Shown here piece after piece: positions 1 to 11,437 of a stretch of DNA of 64,000 bases; position 1 is the stretch's first letter, and every line of letters starts with the position of its first letter. The DNA lies in NCBI GenBank assembly GCA_026874595.1, contig CM049316.1, forward strand, positions 15,755,839 through 15,819,838, given 5' to 3'. A model generated the notes under the pieces. It worked only from the letters and a program-made list of their open reading frames with translations. It did not search any database and was not told where the DNA came from. Position numbers and translations under genes: made by a program. Origin of the DNA: Sipunculus nudus. Lineage: Eukaryota; Annelida; Sipuncula; Golfingiida; Sipunculidae.

Positions 1-1100
1 AATTTTCCAAAAAAATGCATAACCTTGGTAACAGCAGATTTATACAGCAACCTATCAAAAGAAAGGTCTTTAATGGCGAATAAAATGAGCTAAAGTTTAT
101 GCGGCATCAAGAAATGTTGATGAAGATATAACAAAAAACTATTTTGTAGTTTTTTTATGACCTTGACCTTTACACTTGGGCTATTTAGTCTAAAAGACTT
201 AAGAAATTCTAGAACTTTAGGTGTTGCATCAACAATATAACTCTCAGAGGGACCGTTTACAAAATCTAGCCATATATCAGACGAAAGAACAAGTAGGGAG
301 GCGAATTTGACGACAACTGACAAAATGACGGACTTACTGAGAGGTCTCAAATAACAATTAGCTAGACCATGAACTTGGGAAAGAATAGAGGTACATTTTG
401 GGCTATAGTTTATGTAGCCAAGGTTTTTAGTTTTGGAGATATGGCCAAAAAACGATATGTTGCAGTGTTCCGAATACAGCGCCCACTAGCGGCTATTTTT
501 AGAAAATGAAAATTCCTTTTTGAGATATTTGTGTAAGACATGAGATGTACTAGTTTCCAAAGAATTCCTGCAAAACTGTGGCCTGTAAAATGGTACATGT
601 AAGACACTTGAACCAGCAAACAGGCGAATTGAGGACAACTGAAAACAGACAGACATACTGACACACTGATACATTAGAGATGACATGTGACCAAACCATC
701 GCATGGAGAAAGCCCAGAAAACAAAAGTGAGCTATAGTTTGTGTAGATAGGAAAACTATGAACAAAGTTATAATGAAAATAAAATTTTGAATATTTTGAT
801 GACCTTGATCTTTACCGACAAAAAACAAAAGGCTTCCACGGGTGTTAGATTTCAATTAACCTTCTAAGTTTCAGATCGATTGCTACAAAATTATGGCCAG
901 TAGAGTACGAACAAACATACAAACACACAAACAAACAAAAAACTAGGTGACCAGAGGTCACGCACTTGCCGGAAATAACGAAAAATTAGTCTTATAAATG
1001 AGCAATAGCAAAGTGGAAGAAAATAAGCCATTGTGTGTGAAGATAGGACCATATTAACAAAGTTATGAAGAAAATAAAATTTGTCATGTTTTATTCACCT

Positions 1101-1119
1101 TGACCTTGACCTTTGACCT
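1101..1119 (-). promoter_or_regulatory. AGGTCA direct repeats (DR0/DR1-like)
   Basis: On the minus strand three AGGTCA half-sites are stacked. Two are separated by one base (DR1 spacing, 1107-1119) and two are directly abutted (1101-1112). DR1 is a known binding arrangement for RXR/HNF4-type nuclear receptors. It lies inside a dispersed repeat with no gene next to it, so any activity is inference. Confidence 0.35.
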
Positions 1120-2017
1120 ATTTAAAATTTCAGTTAGGACTTCCATATATTGTTCCTATGTATGACAAGCGTAAGTTACAGAGCGATACCTGCAAATCTA
1201 TGGCATGTAGAAAGCTATATGTAAGAAGGCGAAATTGAGGACAACTAACAAACAGACAGACATATTGACAAAGTGACAGAAGGTTGAGACCAGATGACTA
1301 AGTTATGAAGAGGTCCCAGAGGAAGATTCCCGCAAAACTGTGGCCTGTATAATGATATATGTAAAACGCCAGAACCACGAAGCAGGCGAAATCCAGGACA
1401 ACTGACAAACAAACAGATATACTCACAGAGTGACACAAGATTAAGATCAGATGATTTAACCAGAAAGAAGACCCAGAGGAAGAAAATAAGCTAAAGTTTA
1501 TGTAATTAAGGATAACAATATATGAGGCATGGCCAAAAAAGGAAATAATGTACAAGTACAGGTACACACCCCCTAGCGAACATGTTCCAAGAAATCCGCT
1601 TACGATATATTAGTGTAAGATATGAGAGGTACAAGTTTCAAAAGGATTGCTGCAAAATTGTTGCCTGTAGTTAGCTAATTGTAAGATAACACTTCCAGCA
1701 AGCAGGGGACATGGAGGACTATTGACAAACAGACAAACATACTGACAAAGTGACAGTAAATGGAACCAGATGATCTCACCAGATCATGGAGAAGTCCCAC
1801 AGGAAGAAAATAAGCTGTAGTTTATGCATTTGAGGTTTATAATTTTTGAGATATAGCCAAAAATGATATGTTGTGCAGGTTTTAGTGCAGTGCCCCCTAG
1901 GGGCTATTTTCTTAAAATGAAAAATGACTTTCGAGATATTAGTGTAAGACATAAGGTGTATCAGTTTCAACAGGATTGCTGCAAAACTGTGACCTCAAGG
2001 ATATCTTTAATTGACGT

Positions 2018-2052
2018 CTCGCAAAATCTCGTTTGACGAGATATTGTGCGAG
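2018..2052. other. Inverted repeat at repeat-array edge
   Basis: CTCGCAAAATCTCGT is followed after three bases by its near-complement ACGAGATATTGTGCGAG, with a two-base bulge. It sits where the repeat module breaks off, so it may mark an old insertion end or junction. No function is assigned. Confidence 0.4.
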
Positions 2053-3522
2053 ATAGTGCAAGAATTTTACTTTTACTAAAATCTTGAGGTAATTATTGAA
2101 TGCTTCCTAATGCGAAAAAACTAGATCTCTCTAGCGTTAAAACTAATAAAGAATGAAAAATTAGTTTATTTGTAAAAAATCATGAGTTTTCCCCCAGAAT
2201 ACGTTACTATAGTAACGCAGATTTGAGGCAGCCACACACTTGAAGAGAGGCTTTGGAATGGCACAGAAAATGAGCTATTGTTGAAGTAGATATGACTTAT
2301 AGTGACAAAGATATGAAGAAAAACAATTTTGAAATTTTTGATGACCTTGACCTTTGACTTGTTTACCAAAACAATAGGCTTCCAGAACTTTTTATTGTTT
2401 ACCAGCAATGTAAGTTTGAAAACATATCCTGCAAAAGTGTGGCCTGTACAGCGCGGACAAACACACAAACAAACACACAAACAAACATACATAGGAAATT
2501 GACTTACGAAATATGCTTGCCGGCAGGCAAAAATAACATTCCATCAGGATCTTTATATACGAGGTAGCATTGGTTCGACTTAATCTTTACTCAATATCTC
2601 TTTAAAACTTAAAGTTCCGTCAGACTCTCGATAAAAATGCGGCATCGGATTGTAGCACTTATTGTACATAGAAAGATACAAAAATATCTTTCAATCAGGC
2701 ATAGGGTAAATGTGTTTCAGATTTAGTTGATTATTTGTCACACGGATGGCACAAAAATTTAAATTCTACCAGGTAATCGCATTAATTGCACTCTTCCAAG
2801 TCCAAAGACCTCTTGATACATTCTGTCCACAGCACAAAATTAATCTTGTTTGGGTTTTATGGCAAGCCTGTTCCTAGGTGTTGTATTGATTTGGTTGGTT
2901 TGCTTATTGACATAAATATTTGTTTCCCCAGCATATACAAAATCAATGAAAATCTACGTTCTAAGATTAGGAGAATATGGTGCTTGGAATAATTGCCATC
3001 AATAGACAAGATGTGTTCCTAACGATTTGTATTGTATCTGAATGTCTTTCAGCAAGACCCCTAGTGTTCCATGAAGTAAATTGTATAGATTTTGTACATT
3101 CCTCAAGGAATAATGTAAGTAACAGATATAGAAGAGGCCCTAATAGTGTGGATGCTGATATTATGTTTTCAGTTAATAAGTTCCAATATCTGATAGGATA
3201 CAACTGTTGCATTCTGATATAGAACGCTAAAGAAATATGACTACAATACAATTATTTTAACCCGTTAGGGAGGATTGACTCGTCAGAATGAGCCATTTGT
3301 GGCTGAAAAGGAATCCAGAACAAGAACATAAGAAAAGAGCTTCATCCGTGATTCCTTAGTTCAAAAATATTGTAATTAGGAAAGAATATGTAAATATATA
3401 TTGCAATTAAAAAAATTATAACATATGATAATCACTGTCAGAACAACATTATTTAAATGACATAGGCGTAATCGAATGAGTTTAATTATACTATATAAGA
3501 AAGGGTTGGTCATCAACACAAC

Positions 3523-3523
<1 letters not shown>

Positions 3524-3571
<48 letters not shown>
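3524..3571. repeat. (TA)n microsatellite
   Basis: About 48 bp of pure TA dinucleotide repeat. Confidence 0.95.
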
Positions 3572-3574
<3 letters not shown>

Positions 3575-4039
3575 GTCTTCGAATATGTTCTAGTTATTTT
3601 ATTATAGATATTATTAATTTTTTCATATTTCATAAAGCTTTTTAAAGGATTTTTTTAAAAATATTTATAACCATAAACACACAACCGTCATTAAGCATAT
3701 TTGAACTAATTTTTTTGCAGGAATATAAGGCTTCTTAATTTATCTGGATTTTAAGTCGTTTCTACTTTGCGCTGTTTTCAATTGTCAAGCGAACCAATAC
3801 ATTTCCTGCATACAAAAGTAGAGTTTTTTGTTCTCTCTCTTCAACAGCGCACAAGTAATATAAACCATCCTCTTAGTCTTAATATGCAACCAAAATAACC
3901 AGAAGTATATAAATATGAATCAAAATGGATTTTATTTTAAAAATATTTTATTTTTTTGATGTGAACAGTCTTGGCTACAGTGTTGTTCAAATTGTAATTC
4001 TTTTTATTTGGCAAATGCTACACAATTCTTATGCATTTT

Positions 4040-4045
4040 TTTATT
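4040..4045 (-). terminator. Candidate polyadenylation signal
   Basis: AATAAA on the minus strand about 160 bp beyond the stop codon of the SnoaL-like gene at 4204. Position and orientation suit 3'-end formation, but AATAAA is frequent by chance in AT-rich DNA. Confidence 0.4.
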
Positions 4046-4203
4046 TCCCATTAGTTATCTTAAGGAATTGATACCGTCACACTTCGATGAAATTATGAGA
4101 TTAACTGAAAAGAGAAGAAATTTCCTTTCATGCCCGCACGTTTAAACTGTCTTGATCAGAAGATCTGCGTATATGATGCTAAAATTCATGAAGATCCCAC
4201 AGA

Positions 4204-5315
4204 CTAAACCGGGGTTACAACATCCAAAATGAAGAACCATTTTCCAGCTCTTTTCTCTAAGACGACGGCGGCCCTACAATGAGTATAGGTAACATATACT
4301 ATGACATTAAAATAATAAATAAAATGGTGTAAATATTTACAATGCTTTTCTGGCGGTAAAATTTGGTCATATAATACATTAAGGTATAATATGATTTAAT
4401 ATTATAATATTATAATAAATAATATACTGATGAACTATCATTGTAGAGGTGAAGCGACCACAAGAGAGTATAATGTTGTAGATAATAACAGGGTTCTTAC
4501 TTTGCGAGTGTGACCTCCCTTCCGTTTTCATCACGACGTATTGCCCGATCATACACCGATACTTGGTTGTCCGCAATAAAGAAGCGGTCAACAACCATTT
4601 CTATATCCGTCAGGCCATCGGCGTACATGTCAGCGTAGGCTTGATTGATATCTAGTAATTACAATTGAAAAACAAGATAGAATTTTCCGTCATGAACGTG
4701 ATGAACTAGGTTAACTCGTCTGTTGGAACACGGATGATTAATTGATACCAGTATTATATTATTTTATTATAAATACATTTATAAAGCGCAACATATCTTA
4801 GCATGCATGCTTAACCAAGACGCTGTACATAAACAAAACCATCAAAATGAATAAAATAGATAAAAGACATAAAAATTATATGCATCCCCAAACTTCGCTT
4901 CCCTAAATAAATGAGTTTTTAAACGAATCCTAAAGAAATCAGTGTGTCCGAACAACGAACATTTAATGGGAGTTTATTCAAAATTTCTGGGGAAGCATTT
5001 ACAAAACCCTATCACCAAACGTGGATATAATTACCGTTGGATTATTGAGTAAGAACTGATTGGAAGATCTGAGAGCACGAGATGTTTGATATGATTAAAC
5101 TAGTTCACTGATATATTTGACGCTAGACCATGCAATGAACGGTACGTAATCAGACAGATTTGGACGTGATACGCTGAAGTATTTGTAACCAGTGTTAATA
5201 AATAAAATGTAATGTTATATGGTGAATCCCGTTTGCACCATATATAACATGAGCTGCGCTATTTTGAACATATTGTAATTTGTCTAGGAAGTTAGATGGC
5301 AGACCAACAAGTAAA

Positions 5316-5369
<54 letters not shown>

Positions 5370-5495
5370 TGGATCCGGTCTGAAAGATAAGATGAAATCC
5401 AAGACAGGAGAGTATCGGTTATTCCAAAGCGATACATATGATAATATGTTACGAAAACTAGTCTTATAAAAGCAAGATCCCGTGCATGAGGTGCA

Positions 5496-5558
<63 letters not shown>

Positions 5559-6083
5559 CACGTGGAATAGGAATAGTTGGTTTGATTTGAAAAAAAGAAG
5601 TAATGTTTAGTCAGACTTATTTTACATGAGCTTGCTTTTGTAGATTTGATGGTTTCTTGCAAAGTCACAGAAAATAAGATAATATGCACAAACTGGTATA
5701 GACTTGATCAATCTCTTTTTACAGAGGAAAGTCAAATTCTTGAAAGAGAGCGAATCCCATATATACTTATCGTTTTTGATAATTAACATGTAACCTATCG
5801 TATGTTGCTGGTTATTATGACACGCTCACCTGAGTAAGGAATATCTGATCTCCCTGGCAACACGAAGATGGAATCATGCTGATAGTATCTGCTAGCTATA
5901 ACATCAAACTTCTGTCTATTGTAGTCATCAGTGAAATCGGCAACCATTTTCAGTATTTCTTGTTTAATAGTCTCATCTGAATATAAATACACAATCCTTG
6001 CTGATATATTCGGATATTTAAATTTGATGGATAATTAGCAATAATAAGGAATCGCCGTATAGATACTCACGGTTCGCCATCAT
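4204..6083 (-). CDS. SnoaL/DUF4440-like NTF2-fold protein (gene A, 4 exons)
   Basis: The four exons are 6083-6071, 5976-5830, 4651-4501 and 4273-4204, together 381 bp or 126 residues plus stop. All introns are GT-AG (first donor GTGAGT) with phases 1, 1 and 2. The protein starts MMANHETIKQEI. It then shows the family layout: an N-terminal helix, a segment ending in DSIFVLPGR, a second helical region with DRFFIADNQVSVY, and a last strand GKWFFILDV just before the stop. That is the order of small SnoaL/DUF4440 (NTF2-like) proteins, which fold as a cone with a pocket. Some members are isomerases and many have no known reaction, so no substrate is claimed. The first exon (13 bp) was chosen because ATG, donor and phase all fit and because the plus-strand paralogue at 15096 has the same tiny MANH exon. 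Intron 2 holds a LINE relic and two TA tracts. Expression is not shown. Confidence 0.85.
4885..5490 (-). pseudogene. CR1/Jockey-like LINE reverse transcriptase relic
   Basis: On the minus strand 5480-5373 encodes GITDTLLSWISSYLSDRIQ, the segment that follows the first RT motifs in CR1/Jockey-type LINEs. After a TA tract, 5310-5200 encodes SLLVGLPSNFLDKLQYVQNS, the C-terminal RT region (compare NSLLxGLPxxLLxKLQxVQN in the family). Further on (5130-4890) come pieces resembling SRALRSSNQFLL and TFGDR with several in-frame stops. The part with the YADD catalytic box is missing, and a (TA)n tract stands in its place. It lies in intron 2 of SnoaL-like gene A in the same orientation. It is clearly dead. 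Confidence 0.8.
5318..5369. repeat. (TA)n microsatellite
   Basis: About 52 bp of TA repeat, placed between two pieces of the LINE relic. Confidence 0.95.
5497..5556. repeat. (TA)n microsatellite, one interruption
   Basis: About 60 bp of TA repeat broken once by TG near 5511. It bounds the LINE relic on its upstream side. Confidence 0.95.
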
Positions 6084-8638
6084 GCTGTGCTTTAGGAATG
6101 TAGAAATTACACGGTCGACCCTGTTCTGTTCAAGATTAGCTTGCACATCCGAGACGTTGCACCTTGCTACCAGTCGCGATCCGTTGTCTTTGGGTATTCC
6201 CTCAAATAATCGCCTTTCGGGCTGTTATATGTGTCACCTGCCTGTATTCTCTGCGCACATTAGCTGTAACATCTGTATATCCACTAGCACCGGGTACCTT
6301 CATGTAGCATGAATAAAATAGACTATGTCGACTATTGACGTGTTGCTACGTTCAGGTTGCATGCACAAGCAACGTTGTTTGATCACAATTAAACGAGGCT
6401 TGGGCAGCCAAATTTAATGAAAGAGCTTGATCGGTCGTTAACATGTAGAGGGAGAGACACAGACACGTTAAACTATCTTCAGCTTAATGCACTTTCTACC
6501 AAGGGTTTAGGCAATTAAAAAATGTTAAATAAATAAAATAAATTATTGCCTATGGAATATATTTTTTCTAATATATTGATAAATTAACATTACAATGTAT
6601 TACCTTCTTGTTCGGATGTTAAGTTCTATTCACAAACCTGGAAACATGAATAAAACCTAGTTATTATTAAAGAATCGACCGGTCTTTGAAGCAGTGAAGG
6701 CTCCTGATCTCTAAGTAAGCTGCCCTTCGATATCAGTTTCATGATACAGCTAGCATGATTTTATACTTGAAAATCTAATATTGTTATTGCTGTAAAATTA
6801 AGCTTTTAGTCAAGTTTAACGGTATTACGTACATTTGAGTGGTGAGTGAAACATATTGCTAAACATGTCTTGTTCAATTACAAGTTGCCAAAAATCATGC
6901 GCGGGTTCAATATTTGGATGCAGATCTTACACTGTTTTACAGACTATTTACAACGTTAATTGAAAGTTGTTTAAACGAATTTATTACAGTCAAGATGTAA
7001 GGCCTGTGTTCAAACACACGCCCGGTGGGATCACACGGTCCCTTATCACTCTGTGTCTGTGTGAATATCACACATATAAGCCAGTCTCACTTATTGTTTC
7101 ACGCTTTGTAGACAGGTTAAACATCTTGGTTGGAAATTAGGCCAAGCAGTCTAGTACACCCCGTGTAAAAACAGGCAGGTCCGATATATAATCATGCACT
7201 GTACCTTGTCAGGTCGTAATGACGCGACACAAGTGCACAGGGTTCACTGTAAATCAGCTGGTACGGGATGACTAGCTATGGGAGTTTTTTTAACCATTTA
7301 CACTAATTTAGCCAGGTTTTCTGTCTGAAATTTACGATAAGAAGTTTAGTTGTGACAGATATGGACCTTGAAGTTTATATATCGCACATCCAGAACAGTA
7401 AAGCTCTACGTCAGATTATTACACAATGGCAGAAATGAGAAAAGGCTTATATGAAAAACCATAATTTGCGAATTTTCTGAAATATTTGTTATACTTAAGA
7501 GATCAACATCAGTGTGAGAGTCTACGCTGGAAAAGTGACCCATATTGTCTGTGATTTGTATTATGACATGCATTACCTTCTTAATTAATTTACCATTAAG
7601 TGAGACATTTCACTGACAAAAACATTCACTTAATTTTATTTTTTTCAAAACAAAATTATTTAATTTGTGCCCCATTGGACCCCTTGATAGGTCTTCCCAT
7701 TGAATCTAAATACTTTGTATACCAATCTTAAATTTGCGTATTGATTTAGATCTATGCAAATTTAAACCCCCTGATTGTAGCTTATTCCTTTACCTGGTAT
7801 GGTGCCAGTGTTCGCCTGTTTGATTTTGCCTGCATCCGTAAATTTAAAATACCAATATTCTAGACATGGTTCTGCCAATATATAAAATACCTTGTATCTT
7901 AACGTTTGGCCGTGGTCAAATTCATGGTGTTGTGACCCTGACCTTTGCTTTCAGGATACAGAATAGTAGACATTCTCGGTTGATAAAGCGATAATTCTGT
8001 TCTATTTTGTTTAGACTTTTTTCATGTTCATTTGAATATAGGGTATTTCAATAACCAATTCTTTTTTTTATTTTTAATGTTTTAAACTCAATTTATCTAA
8101 TGCCCCCTTGACACCAACTAGGATGTGTACCATTTTGTTTTTAGAATAATTTAAAGTAGATAATCTGCATATTATTTTGAATGTTTAAAGGTAATTTATA
8201 TAAAATTAAACTTTTGTTATAGTTCAACATAGAGATATTCGGAAGTAGCTAAGAACTTAAAAGTTCGTGGTTTCACCATTTCAGGAAACAAATTAGTATT
8301 ATATATGTTCATATAGATATTTTCGGTGTTTAAAGTAATTTTTAGGTTTCCTCTCAACGATTCATATTGAAATACTCTTACCAATATAATAGGCAATCTG
8401 AACCTGTCTTATGGACCTGTATAATGTTAATATAATACATTCATCCAAAAAAAAATCCTAAAAAAAAAAACCAATTGACTTAACACTTTAAAAGAGAATA
8501 AAATATAATAATCTTAAATAATATTTGATGTTACTTCAAAAATAAATTGAGTTTTCTTATCAATTTAATTACAACATATGTGTTCCTAGGTCGATGGAGA
8601 CGTGTTCCTATGTCCATTTGTCATTGTGTTTGCATATA
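6084..8638. other. Intergenic, upstream of SnoaL-like gene A
   Basis: This holds the promoter side of the minus-strand SnoaL-like gene. No coding exon, RNA gene or clear repeat was recognised. A GACCCTGACCTTTGC stretch near 7930 resembles the AGGTCA-type module of the first 2.5 kb. Confidence 0.45.
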
Positions 8639-9439
8639 CAAAGTTGGGTCAAAATACTTGTGAAATAATCGATAAAAAAAACAATTACTTTTGTGATTTC
8701 AGAAAAGTAATCGATTGCAATTAGAATTACCTACTCAAGTAATCGTAATAACTGTTGTGCTTAAAGACCATTACATTATGACAGGAACAGCAACTTGGGA
8801 ATAGATTGGTATGTGCTCTTTACTTTTTTTTGACAGCCCCAACAATAAATATAGGAATCCAGTTAAAAAAATGAATTCAATTGTTATTAAAAAGATTAAA
8901 CCGGGAAGCTCTCAGATACTGCATATACACGTCCATCAACATTTTGGATCACTAGCTCTGTTATCTTACTAATATCCTGATCAAATTTTGATATGTGCAT
9001 CGTGAGCACTGGAAATTTATCAATAAAATGTGCTAGAAATGTGAGACACCAACTTAATGGTTGCAAAATTTCATCAGAACCTGTCCTTGACGTTTTGAGC
9101 AAAGTTGCTTACAAAAGAACAATTAACAGCGATAAAGACAATGTATCTGCACATTGTGGAGTTATAAATAAATGGACCTATTCATATACCAGACATGATA
9201 AATATAAATAACTTTTAGTGTTTAATCGTTAAAGAATATAAATCTAGTTGGGAAAGATTACTGACATACGAAGCTGCCGGGAAACACTTGAGATCTAAGT
9301 AATAAGTAAAAAAAAATATATTGTGAGACGAGGATTGAAAATATAATTAAGGCTTATTAGAGGCGCATATTACAATATAATTACAACTTAGGGTATTTCT
9401 TTTTCTTCTGAATATGTTTATGATATATTGGTGGAAAAG

Positions 9440-9790
9440 ATCAACTCTACCCTCATCTTGGGTCAAATTAAGATATACAATACAGGATGATGATGTCTAT
9501 TGGAAGAGCTAATTTGGAGTCATTCAAAAGTCTCATTGGATAAGTATTCAAGGAATTCTTATTTAAAATACTCCATAACTATTTACCAACAAATAGTTCA
9601 CTATATAAATTGAATTTAGTTGAAAGTTAACAATGTTCTTATTGCTTCATAGAATCGGAGACGAAGGAACACATCTTTTTACGAATGTTTTGTAAAAAAA
9701 GTCTGTATATTCATATTGTTGATTAAATGAAATCAACTTGAGTGATGATGCCACCGTTTTCTTTAAACACAGTATTGTATGGAATATTTC
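9440..9790 (+). pseudogene. L1/Tx1-like LINE C-terminal relic
   Basis: Reading from about 9559 gives FKILHNYLPTNSSLYKLNLV, then after one in-frame stop CSYCFIESETKEHIF and a later Cys. This matches the post-RT region of L1/Tx1-type LINEs, which has a YKILHxxLPTN-like motif and then a Cys-x2-Cys...His...Cys cluster. Frameshifts and stops follow. It sits inside the hAT-like element, so it was either captured or inserted there. No full ORF remains. Confidence 0.7.
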
Positions 9791-10741
9791 AAATTAAAAA
9801 TAAACTTTAAGTCAATCAAGTGCTCCGTACAATGTGTGTATATCAATGTAAAAAGGGATATAATCAGAACACAAGTAATTTAATCTCTGATTTTGTATGT
9901 GGATTGAAATACATAGAAAAAATTGAACTTATAAACACCAAAAACAGCAAAATCAAAAATATGAGATTACCATGCATTTTGAAAAATGGGACAAAATAAG
10001 GAATAAAAGTTGCAAGATACAGTAGCTGTTGCAGTTTTATTGTTGGAAGCAAAACCATGGGGAAATGGATCCGTCAAAGAACACTAGAGTATATGTATAT
10101 ACTGCTAGTGCAAATAAGAAGTATTGAAAACTAGATGTATGATTGAAATGATATCCGGAAAATGTCCCTTGTATAAATTGTATACATTGTGTTTGATATG
10201 ATTGTGTGCAAAAATGTATGAAATGTGTAGTGTATGATTTTTTTTTCGTATAAAAATATATTTCACAAAAAATGTTTGTACGTTGGACTCAAGTGATCTG
10301 CTGTTTACACACATAGTAGAACCACCGGATCAACAACGTTATTGCTTATACAAACGCACTTGAAAACGAAGAAATAGTCGTTGAAAGTGTCGATGTATTA
10401 TACTGAAGCATCTTTCAGGTTATGAAAACAACGTTCAGAAGGAACTGTCGTGACTTATTTTTCAGATACAAGGTTTTACTAGAGGATATAAACTAAATAA
10501 GAAGGAAAAACAAACACGTGATGTTTACAGGTAATTTTTATGCAACAAGAGAATGCCTCTTACAAATATAATTGTATCTGCCAAAATTATATTTTGAATC
10601 TGTTTGCTGAATCCTCTACATGAATAAAAACTAACTTTTGCTTGTCATGTTCAGTGGTGCCCAACATATATAGTGCATACACTACCTGGTGGCCGTATCG
10701 CGCAACCTCACAAATCAATCATTTTCAGCCTTAAAACAAGT

Positions 10742-11049
10742 GTTTTTGAAGTATTTCTTCTTTCATGTTCTGTCGTCTCTTTATTTGGAAGCTCCCGCGC
10801 ATCCCTAAAAAGACAACCCTGGTTACAAGGTTTTGTGATATGTGCTGTTGTAGCTATTTAAGATTAACCTCTCTCTAGATTTCGGTGGTTGTTGAGTTTT
10901 TGAAGTATTTCTTCTTTCATGTTCTGTCGTCTCTTTGTTTGGAAGCTGACGCGCATCCGTTAAAAGACAACCCTGGTTACATGGTTTTGTAATATGTTCT
11001 GTTGTAGCTATTTAAGATTAACCTCTCTTTATATTTCGGTGGTAGTCGG
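10742..11049 (+). repeat. Tandem pair, 154-bp unit
   Basis: GTTTTTGAAGTATTTCTTCT starts at 10742 and again at 10896. The two units run on in parallel through GACAACCCTGGTTACA and AGATTAACCTCTCT with scattered differences. A simple tandem duplication with no coding sense. Confidence 0.9.
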
Positions 11050-11070
11050 AAATCGATTTAAGATTCAGAT

Positions 11071-11084
11071 GGGGGGGGGGGGGG
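11071..11084 (+). repeat. Poly-G tract (14)
   Basis: A run of 14 G. Similar runs recur at 26988, 33740, 35082, 35571, 35761 and 54740. Confidence 0.95.
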
Positions 11085-11437
11085 AGGATCGATTTTGGCG
11101 GGAATTTTCGAATTAAGTCAAAATGAACTGCTAGCCGGAGATAGTTAACATTATTACAAATGAATATCAGTATGTATCCTTGAAGTAAGCGAGTTACAAC
11201 AATGAAGAAATCTGTTGATAGAAAGCTATGCTTCATTAATTTGCAAGTTTTTTATTCGTGTAATAAATATTAAAAAATGAAATTGAAAAGAAATTGTTCA
11301 AAAATTACTTTCAAGAATTACAATTTAAATTACTTTCCACGATTAGAAAATGTAATCGATTATCATTACACTTGTTGGGGAAAAGTTACTGTCACTGCAA
11401 TTACTTAACATGCAATTACTTTTTGACCGAACTCCTG

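Larger units (their letters stand above)
90..2500. repeat. Degenerate interspersed repeat array
   Basis: Diverged copies of a few modules alternate here. One reads like GAGGACAACTGACAAACAGA followed by CATACTGACAAAGTGACA (near 640, 1236, 1396 and 1712). Another reads like AAAACTGTGGCCTGTA (near 570, 1330 and 2435). A third is a TGACCTTGACCTTTGAC block (near 162, 1100 and 2341). The copies are too diverged to give one clean period. Short reading frames on both strands come from the repeat and show no protein family. Such modules are typical of old dispersed repeats in marine invertebrate genomes; the class is not determined. Confidence 0.75.
2501..4203. other. Intergenic, no gene seen
   Basis: AT-rich sequence with no reading frame resembling a known family and no RNA gene. 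It contains a TA microsatellite (3524-3571) and probably the 3' flank of the minus-strand SnoaL-like gene. Confidence 0.5.
8639..11437. mobile_element. Probable hAT-like DNA transposon, degenerate
   Basis: The left end reads CAAAGTTGGGTCAAAATACT. The right end, read inward on the minus strand, is CAGGAGTTCGGTCAAAAAGT. Both ends then carry repeated AAGTAATCGATT / GTAATTGCA blocks in mirrored orientation over about 120 bp, a pattern common in hAT termini. The 8 bp outside each end (TGCATATA and TTTAGAAT) do not match, so the target duplication has eroded or the boundary is off by a few bases. No hAT transposase frame was recognised inside; the interior holds an L1-like relic, a 154-bp tandem pair and a poly-G tract. 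Read as an old non-autonomous copy. Confidence 0.5.

Noticed and set aside
8896-9102. 68-codon minus-strand frame
   Set aside because: Reads smoothly but matches no family I recognise and lies in a degenerate transposon; left unannotated.
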